Source of the DNA: Litoditis marina
Lineage: Eukaryota; Nematoda; Chromadorea; Rhabditida; Rhabditidae
DNA: 64,000 nt
Assembly (NCBI GenBank): GCA_964036275.1
Contig: CAXIWQ010000489.1
Span: 1 to 64,000, forward strand
Direction of reading: 5' to 3'
Position 1 is the first letter of the stretch, and the number at the start of each line of letters is the position of its first letter. Positions 26,023 through 35,200 of the stretch are shown piece by piece. Below the pieces are notes generated by a model. The model made no database searches. It saw only the letters and a list, made by a program, of their open reading frames with translations, and was not told the origin of the DNA. A program made the position numbers and the translations under genes.

Positions 26023-27884
26023 AATGTCAATAACCGCGTTAATTCGTCTTTGTGGCTGTGCGCCACAGAATAGATTGTCGTATCAGGTTTTTGTAGCTGG
26101 GAGCAACAGACTTGATAGCCGTATGAACTTTTCTCTGTAGCTGCAAGCCAACAAGTCGATAACCGCGATAATTTGTATTTTGTGGCTGTGCGCCACAGAA
26201 TAGATTGTCGTATTAGGTTTTTCTAGCTGGGAGCAACATACTTGATAGCCATATAAACTTTTTCTGTAGCTGCACGGCAAAGAGTCAATAACCGCGTTTA
26301 ATTTGTCTTTTGTGGCTGTGCGCCACAGAATATAAAGTCGTATTAGGTTTTTGTAGCTGGGAGCAACAGACTTGATAGCCGTATAAACTTTTTTTCTGTA
26401 GCTGCAAGGCAAAGAGGTAATAACCGCGTTAATTTGTCTTTTGTGGCTGTGCGCCACAGAATATAAAGTCGTATTAGGTTTTTGTAGCTGGGAGCAACAG
26501 ATTTGATAGCCGTATGAAATGTTCTCTGTAACTGCAAGGCAAAAAGTCAATAACCGCGTTAATTTGTATTTTGTGCTGTGCGCCACAGAATATAAAGTCG
26601 TATTATGTTTTTGTAGTTGGAAGCAACAGACTGATAGCCGTATGATTTTTTTTTGTAGCTGCAAGCCAACAAGTCGATAACCGCGATAATTTGTTTTTTG
26701 TGCTGTGCGCCACAGAATAGATTGTCGTATTAGGTTTTTGTAGCTGGAGCAACAGATTTGATAGCCGTATGAAATGTTCTCTGTAACTGCGAGGCAAAGA
26801 GTCATAACCGCGTTAATTCGTCTTTTGTGGCTGTGCGCCACAGAATATATAGTCGTATTAGGTTTTTGTAGCTGGGAGCAACAGACTTGATAGCCGTATG
26901 AACTTTTCTCGGTAGCTGCAAGCCAACAAGTCGATAACCGCGATAATTTGTTTTTTGTGGCTGTGCGCCACAGAATAGATTGTCGTATTAGGTTTTTGTA
27001 GCTGGGAGCAACAGATTTGATAGCCGTATGAACTTTTTTCTGTAGCTGCAAGCCAAGAGGTAATAACCGCGTGTAATTTGTCTTTTGTGGCTGTGCGCCA
27101 CAGAATAGATTGTCGTATCAGGTTTTTGTAGCTGGGAGCAACAGACTTGATAGCCGTATAAACTTTTCTCTGTAGCTGCAAGCCAACAAGTCGATAACCG
27201 CGATATTCGTGTTTTGTGGCTGTGCGCCACAGAATAGATTGTCGTATTATGTTTCTGTAGTTGGAAGCAACAGACTTGATAGCCGTATGATTTTTTTTGT
27301 AGCTGCAAGTCAAAATGTCAATACCGCGTTAATTCGTCTTTGTGGCTGTGCGCCACAGAATAGATTGTCGTATCAGGTTTTTGTAGCTGGGAGCAACAGA
27401 CTTGATAGCCGTATGAACTTTTCTCTGTAGCTGCAAGCCAACAAGTCGATAACCGCGATAATTGTATTTTGTGGCTGTGCGCCACAGAATAGATTGTCGT
27501 ATTAGGTTTTTCTAGCTGGGAGCAACATACTTGATAGCCATATAAACTTTTTTCTGTAGCTGCACGGCAAAGAGTCATTAACCGCGTTAATTTGTCTTTG
27601 TGGCTGTGCGCCACAGAATATAAAGTCGTATTAGGTTTTTTGTAGCTGGGAGCAACAGACTTGATAGCCGTATAAACTTTTTTTCTGTAGCTGCAAGGCA
27701 AAGAGGTAATAACCGCGTTAATTTGTCTTTTGTGGCTGTGCGCCACAGAATATAAAGTCGTATTAGGTTTTTGTAGCTGGGAGCAACAGATTTGATAGCC
27801 GATATGAAATGTTCTCTGTAACTGCAAGGCAAAGAGTCAATAACCGCGTTAATTTGTATTTTGTGGCTGTGCGCCACAGAATAT

Positions 27885-27905
27885 GGACTTAGGACAACTC
27901 CCCCC
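27885..27905 (+). repeat. Left terminal inverted repeat
   Basis: It begins GGACT and continues with the 16-bp core TAGGACAACTCCCCCC (27,890-27,905). It is followed by more C (the run spans 27,900-27,907) and a second C6 run at 27,912-27,917. It pairs with 29,848-29,868; the two mismatches are at the fourth and fifth bases (CT here, TC in the partner). Confidence 0.8.
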
Positions 27906-28395
27906 CCGAGTCCCCCCAGTTATGGCTCTCTCTCGTTAATTGAGGTCACCATCGGCCACCATGGTGCGCAAGAGTGAACTTACAATACAAACAAGCATGA
28001 CACACAGTTCAGATTGAAATTTTTCAAAATGAACAAAATAAGGCGAGAATAGTATCATTCGACTCGGTATGATACACTTAAGATCAATTCTAAAGTTATA
28101 CGCGTTATCCGCCCCGTTTTCAGGAGTACTGTGATCTCAATTTGTAGTATAACCTTAGAATTTATCTTTTTTCTTTTTGTAAACGCAGTACAGGTTTTGT
28201 AAAATTCAAAAATTGCTTATAATCTGTTATTTCATATGAATTAAGTATTTCAGAGATAGATTTAACTACTTTCAATATAATGCCATTTTGATTATGATTC
28301 TCATAAAATTTGTGAACGACGGATTTAGAGTTACTGTTTTAATTCTGTAGTACCAAATTCGTTGAAAGGGTATCACGATAGATGATTCAACCTCA

Positions 28396-28411
28396 ACACA
28401 CACACACACAC
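28396..28411. repeat. (AC)8 microsatellite
   Basis: Sixteen bases of alternating AC lie inside the TIR-bounded element. A second, impure CA-rich stretch lies at 29,066-29,094. Confidence 0.9.
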
Positions 28412-29017
28412 CTTGATTCCATCATGTCTCTTTCCATCACCCATTCATACTAGACTGATTCTACACCCTTGTTCATAGTAGTCCAGTTGAATTCTTTTCT
28501 AATCTCTAGATATCCGAGAAAGTAATGAGATTGCATGAATACAGACAACAAACTACATTGCCTGCCAAATACAGAAAGGTCTCAAACAGTTTTGTGTTTC
28601 ATAGTTATTTCGGCTTTTGCACCACCTTTTTGCACAAATCTTGCTCGGTTTTGATACGGCTGCTCCAACTAGTCTCTGTATGTTGTCTCCTTGTTCACTT
28701 TTCCAATCAACAGTGACATATAGCGTACAAACTACTAGACAGTAGATTTGAGAGAACAGCACAGTATTTGTCAGTACTTATATAGCAAACCTAATTTCTA
28801 CTAGTAATTCAATTCAAGGGTGCCATTAGTGTTTGGTATTCGGAAGATTGCTAAGAGGTTGATTAAATGTTACGACGTTTTATTGGAATTCTTACAAATA
28901 TACAAGCAGTTGTATCCATTCATCTTTCATTACAATACTTCCAAAAAAGAATCATGAGACGGCCACCGTTTCAGTTATGGATGTGTTAGGTATCACATGT
29001 CTTCCAACAATTTTCAA

Positions 29018-29160
29018 CGAAATCGGTTGAGTAGAAACCCTTGAACTGGGTTTACTCTTTCTTGTCACAACCCACACACACCCCACCCACACACGACGGA
29101 AGTTGGCGCTCTTGATGAAGCGCATGAGGCCATAACTTGGCTCAAACTTAACCGATTTCG
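29018..29160. repeat. Internal short inverted repeat of the element
   Basis: CGAAATCGGTT at 29,018-29,028 is the exact reverse complement of AACCGATTTCG at 29,150-29,160, with weaker similarity on both sides. The 121-bp loop includes the CA-rich stretch. It could be part of a subterminal structure of the element or chance. Confidence 0.5.
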
Positions 29161-29269
29161 CTCAAATTTGAAACACGGTTAGGGTATTAGCTATAGAAAA
29201 CAAGTACATCAATAAAAACTTTGTTTTGCGAATTTCAGCCTTTTTGAGGAGAAACTAAAAAAAACGGAA

Positions 29270-29329
29270 GCGCGCATTAGCCGACCAAAGACAAATCTCG
29301 CACAGCACTTCGCGCTGCGCGCGATTAGC
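29270..29329. repeat. GC-rich motif in direct repeat within the AT-rich element
   Basis: GCGCGCATTAGC (29,270-29,281) recurs as GCGCGCGATTAGC (29,317-29,329). The second copy is preceded by CTTCGCGCT and followed by an AT-rich stretch around 29,330-29,347. It is the most GC-rich spot of the element apart from the C runs. No function can be assigned. Confidence 0.45.
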
Positions 29330-29812
29330 ATAATTGCATAATATGCATTCCTTCTGAGTGTTCATTGCACAACTTCTGAATTTAACAAGTAGACCATGCG
29401 AGAGGGCTGCTCAATTAGTTCACAGTATGCATGAGACCAAACTTTTAGAGCGTTTTTTCTAGTTACCGACTTTTGTATAGATTTGTTAGTTACCTAATGA
29501 TAATAACAATGATAATCAGTTGGTAATCAATAACGTTCAATGAACGTATTAAATATCCTTCTATAAATATTATTCATGCATACACTTTCGAAGTTTCATC
29601 AAACAGTTCATAGCTGGTGATGTTCTTTCATTGAGGCGCGAGGTTTTTTTTCTAGAAAAGGTCACCCCAATTAAATTATAGACTGTACAAACTAAGAGAC
29701 GCATACAGTTAGACAGTTACAGAACAAATCCATCGCGTGTCAGTTTTAGACACACTTCCCCTACGCATATTCATTATGGGCTCAGCCTGACCTCTGCCCT
29801 GTCAACCAGCCA

Positions 29813-29832
29813 CCCCCCCCCCCCCCCCCCCC
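29813..29832. repeat. C20 homopolymer tract near the right TIR
   Basis: Twenty consecutive C lie 15 bp inside the right TIR; the minus strand therefore has a G20 run. With the C8 and C6 runs by the left TIR, both ends of the element are C/G-homopolymer rich. The exact length is likely uncertain because long homopolymers are error-prone in sequencing. Confidence 0.85.
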
Positions 29833-29847
29833 AGCCTAATTACTGGT

Positions 29848-29868
29848 GGGGGGAGTTGTCCTAGATCC
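29848..29868 (-). repeat. Right terminal inverted repeat
   Basis: On the plus strand it reads GGGGGGAGTTGTCCTA (29,848-29,863) followed by GATCC. Its reverse complement matches 27,885-27,905 at 19 of 21 positions. Satellite 2 starts at the next base. Confidence 0.8.
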
Positions 29869-32217
29869 AACAAGGTTGATGATAGTCTGTAACTTTCAGA
29901 CAATTTTATTTATCAGGAACAAAGTTAGGGTCTAAAAACTTCTTGCTTAACCTCACCTCTCATGGGCATACGAATGAGATGCACTTTGGCGATATCTTTA
30001 GAAGTAATAAACGGTTTGGCTGATTTTTGTATATGTTAGAGAGTTAACAAGGTTGGTAATAGTCTGTAACTTTCAGACAATTTCATTTATTAGGAACAAG
30101 TTAGGGTCAAAAAACTTCTTGCTCAACCTCACCTCTCATGGGCATACAAAAGAGATGCGCTTTGGGCGACATCTTTAGAAGTAATAAACGGTTTGGCCTG
30201 ATTTTTGTATATGTTAGAGAACTAACAAGGTGGTAATAGTCTGTAACTTTCAGACAATTTCATTTATCAGAAAACAAAGTTAGGGTCTAAAAACTTCTTG
30301 CTTAACCTCACCTCTCATGGGCATACGAATGAGATGCGCTTTGGGCGATATCTTTAGAAGTAATAAACGGTTTGGCCTGATTTTTGTATATGTTAGAGAG
30401 TTAACAAGGTTGGTGATAGTCTGTAACTTTCAGACAATTTCATTTATCAGAAACAAAGTTAGGGTCTAAAAACTTCTTGCTTAACCTCACCTCTCATGGG
30501 CATACAAATGAGATGCGCTTTGGGCGATATCTTTAGAAGTAATAAACGGTTTGGCCTGATTTTTGTATATGTTAGAGAGTTAACAAGGTTGGTGATAGTC
30601 CTGTAACTTTCAGACAATTTCATTATCAGAAACAAAGTTAGGGTCTAAAAACTTCTTGCTTAACCTCACCTCTCATGGGCATACAAATGAGATGCGCTTT
30701 GGGCGATATCTTAGAAGTAATAAACGGTTTGCCTGATTTTTGTATATGTTAGAGAACCTAACAAGGTTGGTAATAGTCTGTAACTTTCAGACAATTTCAT
30801 TTATTAGGAACAAAGTTAGGGTCAAAAAACTTCTTGCTCAACCTCACCTCTCATGGGCAGTAACAAATGAGATGCGCTTTGGGCGACATCTTTAGAAGTA
30901 ATAAACGGTTTGGCCTGATTTTTGTATATGTTAGAGAACTAACATGGTTGGTAATAGTCTGTAACTTTCAGACAATTTCATTTATCAGAAACAAAGTTAG
31001 GGTCTAAAAACTTCTTGCTTAACCTCACCTCTCATGGGCATGCGAATGAGATGCGCTTTGGGCGATATCTTTAGAAGTAATAAACGGTTTGGCCTGATTT
31101 TTGTATATGTTAGAGAGTTAACAAGGTTGGTGATAGTCTGTAACTTTCAGACAATTTCATTATCAGAAACAAAGTTAGGGTCTAAAACTTCTTGCTTAAC
31201 CTCACCTCTCATGGGCATACAAATGAGATGCGCTTGGGCGATATCTTTAGAAGTAATAAACGGTTTGGCCTGATTTTTGTATATGTAGAGAGTTAACAAG
31301 GTTGGTGATAGTCTGTAACTTTCAGACAATTTCATTTATCAGAAACAAAGTTAGGGTCTAAAAACTTCTTGCTTAACCTCACCTCTCATGGGCATACAAA
31401 TGAGATGCGCTTTGGGCGATATCTTTAGAAGTAATAAACGGTTTGGCCTGATTTTTGTATATGTTAGAGAGTAACAAGGTTGGTAATAGTCTGTAACTTT
31501 CAGACAATTTCATTTATTAGGAACAAAGTTAGGGTCAAAAAACTTCTTGCTCAACCTCACCTCTCATGGGCATACAATGAGATGCGCTTTGGGCGACATC
31601 TTTAGAAGTAATAAACGGTTTGGCCTGATTTTTGTATATGTTAGAGAACTAACAAGGTTGGTAATAGTCTGTAACTTTCAGACAATTTCATTTATCAGAA
31701 ACAAAGTTAGGGTCTAAAAACTCTTGCTTAACCTCACCTCTCATGGCATACGAATGAGATGCGCTTTGGGCGATATCTTTAGAAGTAATAAAACGGTTTG
31801 GCCTGATTTTTGTATATGTTAGAGAGTTAACAAGGTTGGTGATAGTCTGTAACTTTCAGACAATTTCATTTATCAGAAACAAAGTTAGGGTCTAAAAACT
31901 TCTTGCTTAACCTCACCTCTCATGGGGCATACAAATGAGATGCGCTTTGGGCGATATCTTTAGAAGTAACAAACGGTTTGGCCTGATTTTTGTATATGTT
32001 AGAGAGTTAACAAGGTTAGTAATTGTCTGTAACTTTCAGACAATTTCATATATCAGAAACAAAGTTAGGGTCTAAAAACTTCTTGCTTAACCTCAACCTC
32101 TCATGGCATACGAATGAGATGCGCTTTGGGCGATATCTTTAGAAGTAATAAACGGTTTGGCCTGATTTTTGTATATGTTAGAGAGTTAACAAGGTTGGTA
32201 ATAGTCTGTAACTTTCA
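29869..32217 (+). repeat. Satellite 2 array (~179-bp tandem repeat, 13 units plus 30 bp)
   Basis: Units beginning AACAAGGTTGG start at 29,869, 30,046, 30,224, 30,403, 30,582, 30,760, 30,941, 31,120, 31,295, 31,473, 31,651, 31,829, 32,009 and 32,188 (partial), giving periods of 175-181 bp. Each unit holds a small dyad GTCTG-TAACTTT-CAGAC, then AGTTAGGGTC, CTCACCTCTCATGGGCATAC, GAGATGCGC and GAAGTAATAAACGGTTTGG. I see no similarity to satellite 1. Single-base indels are frequent, which accounts for the spread of unit length. No open frame crosses more than part of the array. Function is unknown. Confidence 0.95.
30046..32188 (+). repeat. Four-unit (~714-bp) higher-order repeat within satellite 2
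   Basis: One unit type reads TTATTAGGAACAA, GGTCAAAAAACTTC, TTGCTCAACC, GGGCGACATC and ends AGAGAACT or close to it. It occurs at 30,046, 30,760 and 31,473, spaced 714 and 713 bp. The next unit type, with CGAATGAGATGCGC, follows each time (30,224, 30,941, 31,651). The two remaining types carry ACAAATGAGATGCGC. The array therefore repeats as a tetramer about three times. Confidence 0.8.
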
Positions 32218-35200
32218 TCCAGATACAAAAACCTAATACGACTATCTATTATGTGGCGCACAGCCACAAAATACGAATTAACGCGGTTATCGTCTCTTTG
32301 GCTTGCAGTTACAGAGAAAGGTTCATACGGCTATCAAATCTGTTGCTCCCAGCTACAAAACCTAATACGACAATCTATTCTGTGGCGCACAGCCATAAAA
32401 TACAAAATAACGCGGTTATTGACTCTTTGGCTTGCAGTTACAGAGAAGAAGTTTATACGGCTATCAAGTCTGTTGCTCCCAGCTACAAAAACCTAATACG
32501 ACTCCATATTCTGTGGCGCACAGCCACAAAAGACAAATTAACGCGGTTATTGACCTCTTTGCCGTAAGCTACAGAAAAAAGTTTATACGGCTATCAAGTA
32601 TGTTGCTCCCAGCTACAAAGACCTAACACGACTATATATTTTTGTGGCGCACAGCCACAAAAGACGACTTAACGCGGTTATTGACTCTTTGCAATTGCTG
32701 CTTCAGAAAAAAGTTCATACGGCTATCAAGTCTGTTGCTCCCAGATACAAAAACCTAAGACGACTATATATTCTGTGGCGCACAGCCACAAAATACGAAT
32801 TAACGCGTTATTGACTCTTTGCCCTTGCAGCTACAGAGAACAGTTCATACGGCTATCAAATCTGTTGCTCCCAGCTACAAAAAACCTAATACGACAATCT
32901 ATTTTGTGGCGCACATCCACCAAATACGAATTAAACGCGGTTATTGACTCTTTGCCATTGCAGCTACAGAGAACAGTTCATACGGCTATCAAATCTGTTG
33001 CTCCCAGCTACAAAAACCTAATACGACAATCTATTTTGTGGCGCACATCCACCAAATACGAATTAACGCGGTTATTGACTCTTTGCCTTGCACCTACAAA
33101 AAAAAATCATACGGCTATCAAGTCTTGTTGCTGCCCAACTACAAAACCTAATACGACTTTATATCTGTGGCGCACAACCACAAAAGACAAATTAACGCGT
33201 TATTGACTCTTTGCCTTGCAGCTACAGAAAAAAGTTTATACGGCTATCAAGTCTGTTGCTCCCAGCTACAAAAACCTAATACGATTATCTATTCTGTGAC
33301 GCACAGCCACGAAATACGAATCAACGCGGTTATCGACTCTTCGGCTTGCAGTTACAGAAAAAAACTCATACGGCAATCAAGTCTGCTGCTCCCAACTACA
33401 AAACCTAATACGTCTTTATATTCTGTGGCGCACAGCCACCAAAGACAGATAACGCGGGTTATTGACTCTTTTGCCTTGCAGCTACAGAAAAAAGTTTATA
33501 CGGCTATCAAGTATGTTGCTCCCAGCTAGGAAAAACCCAATACACTATCTATTCTGTGGCGCACAGCCATAAAATACGAAATAACGCGGTTATTGACTCT
33601 TTGGCATTGCAGTTACAGAGAAAAGTTTATACGGCTATCAAGTCTGTTGCTCCCAGCTACAAAAACCTAATACGACTCCATATTCTTTGGCGCACAGCCA
33701 CAAAAGACAAATTAACGCGGTTATGACTCTTTGCCGTAAAGCTACAGAAAAAAGTTTATACGGCTATCAAGTATGTTGCTCCCAGCTACAAAGACCTAAC
33801 ACGACTATATATTTTGTGGCGCACAGCCACAAAAAGACGACTTAACGCGGTTATGACTCTTTGCCTTGCAGCTACAGAAAAAAGTTCATACGGCTATCAA
33901 ATCTGTTGCTCCCAGCTACAAAAACCTGATACGACAATCTATTTTGTGGCGCACATCCACCAAATACGAATTAACGCGGTTATTGACTCTTTGCCTTGCA
34001 CCTACAAAAAAAAATCATACGGCTATCAGTATGTTGCTCCCAACTACAAAAAACCTAATACGACTTTATATTCTGTGGCGCACAACCACAAAAGACAAAT
34101 TAACGCGGTTATTGACTCTTTTCCTTGCAGCTACAGAAAAAAGTTTATACGGCTATCAAGTCTGTTGCTCCCAGCTAACAAAAACCTAATACGATTATCT
34201 ATTCTGTGGCGCACAGCCACGAAATACGAATCAACGCGGTTATCGACTCTTCGGCTTGCAGTTACAGAAAAAAAAAAACTCATACGGCAATCAGTCTGTT
34301 GCTCCCAACTACAAAAACCTAATACGACTTTATATCAGTGGCGCACAGCCACAAAAGACAGATTAACGCGGTTATTGACTCTTTGCCATTGCAGCTACAG
34401 AAAAAGTTTATACGGCTATCAAGTATGTTGCTCCCAGCTAGAAAAACCCAATACAACTATCTTTTCTGTGGCACACAGCCACAAAATACGAACTAACGCG
34501 GTTATTGACTATTTGCCTTGCAGCTACAAAAAAAAGTTATACGGCTATCAAGTCTGTTGCTCCCAGCTACAAAAACCTAATACGACTTACTATTCTGTGG
34601 CGCACAGCCACAAAAGACAAATTAACGCGGTTATTGACTCTTTACCGTGCAGCTACAGAAAACAGTTTATACGGCTACGAGTATGTTGCTCCCAGCTACA
34701 AAAACCTAATACGACTTACTATTCTGTGGCGCACAGCCACAAAAGACAAATTAACGCGGTTATTGACTCTTTACCGTGCAGCTACAGAAAACAGTTTATA
34801 CGGCTATCGAGTATGTTGCTCCCAGCTACAAAAACCTGATACGACAATCTATTCTGTGGCGCACAGCCACAAAATACGAATCAACGCGGTTATCGACTCT
34901 TCGGCTTGCTGTTACAGAAAAAAAAACTCATACGGCAATCAAGTCTGCTGCTTCCCAACCTACAAAAACCTAATACGACTTTATATTCTGTGGCGCACAG
35001 CCACCAAAGACAGATTAACGCGGTTATTGACTCTTTGCCTTGCAGCTACAGAAAAAAAAGTTTTATACGGCTATCAAGTATGTTGCTCCCAGCTAGAAAA
35101 ACCCAATACAACTATCTATTCTGTGGCGCACAGCCATAAAATACGAAATAACGCGGTTATTGACTCTTTGGCTTGCAGTTACAGAGAAAAGTTTATACGG

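Larger units (their letters stand above)
1..27884 (-). repeat. Satellite 1, left array (~130-bp tandem repeat, about 214 units)
   Basis: Head-to-tail copies of a unit of about 130 bp fill the interval without interruption; for example TGTAGCTGG recurs at 72 and 202. Units share an invariant frame: the TGTAGCTGGGAGCAAC block, GATAGCCGTAT, TGTAGCTGCA, ATAACCGCG and the dyad TGTGGCTGTGCGCCACA. Small length variants mark related units: GT insertions near 588, 3,713, 8,008 and 14,770, and T-run length changes. The strand is set as minus because the stop-poor strand lies there; the right array is the reverse complement. The array enters from outside the window and ends abruptly at 27,884, inside the third module of a unit. 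No gene, transposon or other sequence interrupts it. The role is unknown; size, homogeneity and copy number fit heterochromatic or centromeric satellite. Confidence 0.97.
27885..29868. mobile_element. TIR-bounded 1,984-bp element, probably a non-autonomous DNA transposon
   Basis: This is the only low-copy sequence in the window. It starts at the base after satellite 1 stops and ends at the base before satellite 2 begins. Its ends are inverted repeats of 21 bp, 19 matching, with a perfect 16-bp core. It is AT-rich with simple-sequence islands and has no open frame resembling a transposase. Two short open frames (63 codons at 28,525-28,716 plus; 69 codons at 28,553-28,762 minus) overlap each other on opposite strands and show no recognisable domain. 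No target-site duplication can be seen because the two flanks are different satellites (AGAATAT on the left, AACAAGG on the right). The absence of a transposase points to a non-autonomous or decayed copy. I do not recognise the superfamily. Alternative: a unique spacer whose inverted ends arose by rearrangement. Confidence 0.6.

Noticed and set aside
1..27884. Hundreds of overlapping open frames encoding a CCSQLQKPNTT-like repeat protein (also 32,218-64,000)
   Set aside because: They follow the satellite period, exist in all three frames of one strand, shift frame each unit, start mostly at TTG, and show no conserved protein frame, promoter or domain.
27956..27975. GCCACCATGGTG, a strong translation-start context that also resembles the start of common reporter constructs
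   Set aside because: The frame closes after 18 codons and the following bases diverge. No vector or reporter sequence follows, so it is chance.
28525..28762. Two short open frames on opposite strands inside the TIR element
   Set aside because: They overlap each other, are only 63 and 69 codons long, lack any recognisable domain and are of a length expected by chance in AT-rich DNA.
29066..29094. Telomeric repeat remnants in the CA-rich stretch or in AGTTAGGGTC of satellite 2
   Set aside because: TTAGGG occurs once per 179-bp unit and is not tandem; the CA-rich stretch has no telomere-like period.
27885..29868. Helitron or LTR retrotransposon
   Set aside because: The ends are inverted, not the TC...CTRR ends of Helitrons, and there are no long direct terminal repeats, primer-binding site or reverse-transcriptase frame.
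29869..32217. Alpha-satellite-like identity for the 179-bp repeat on the basis of its length
   Set aside because: Only the length is close. I see no sequence resemblance to primate alpha satellite and no CENP-B box.
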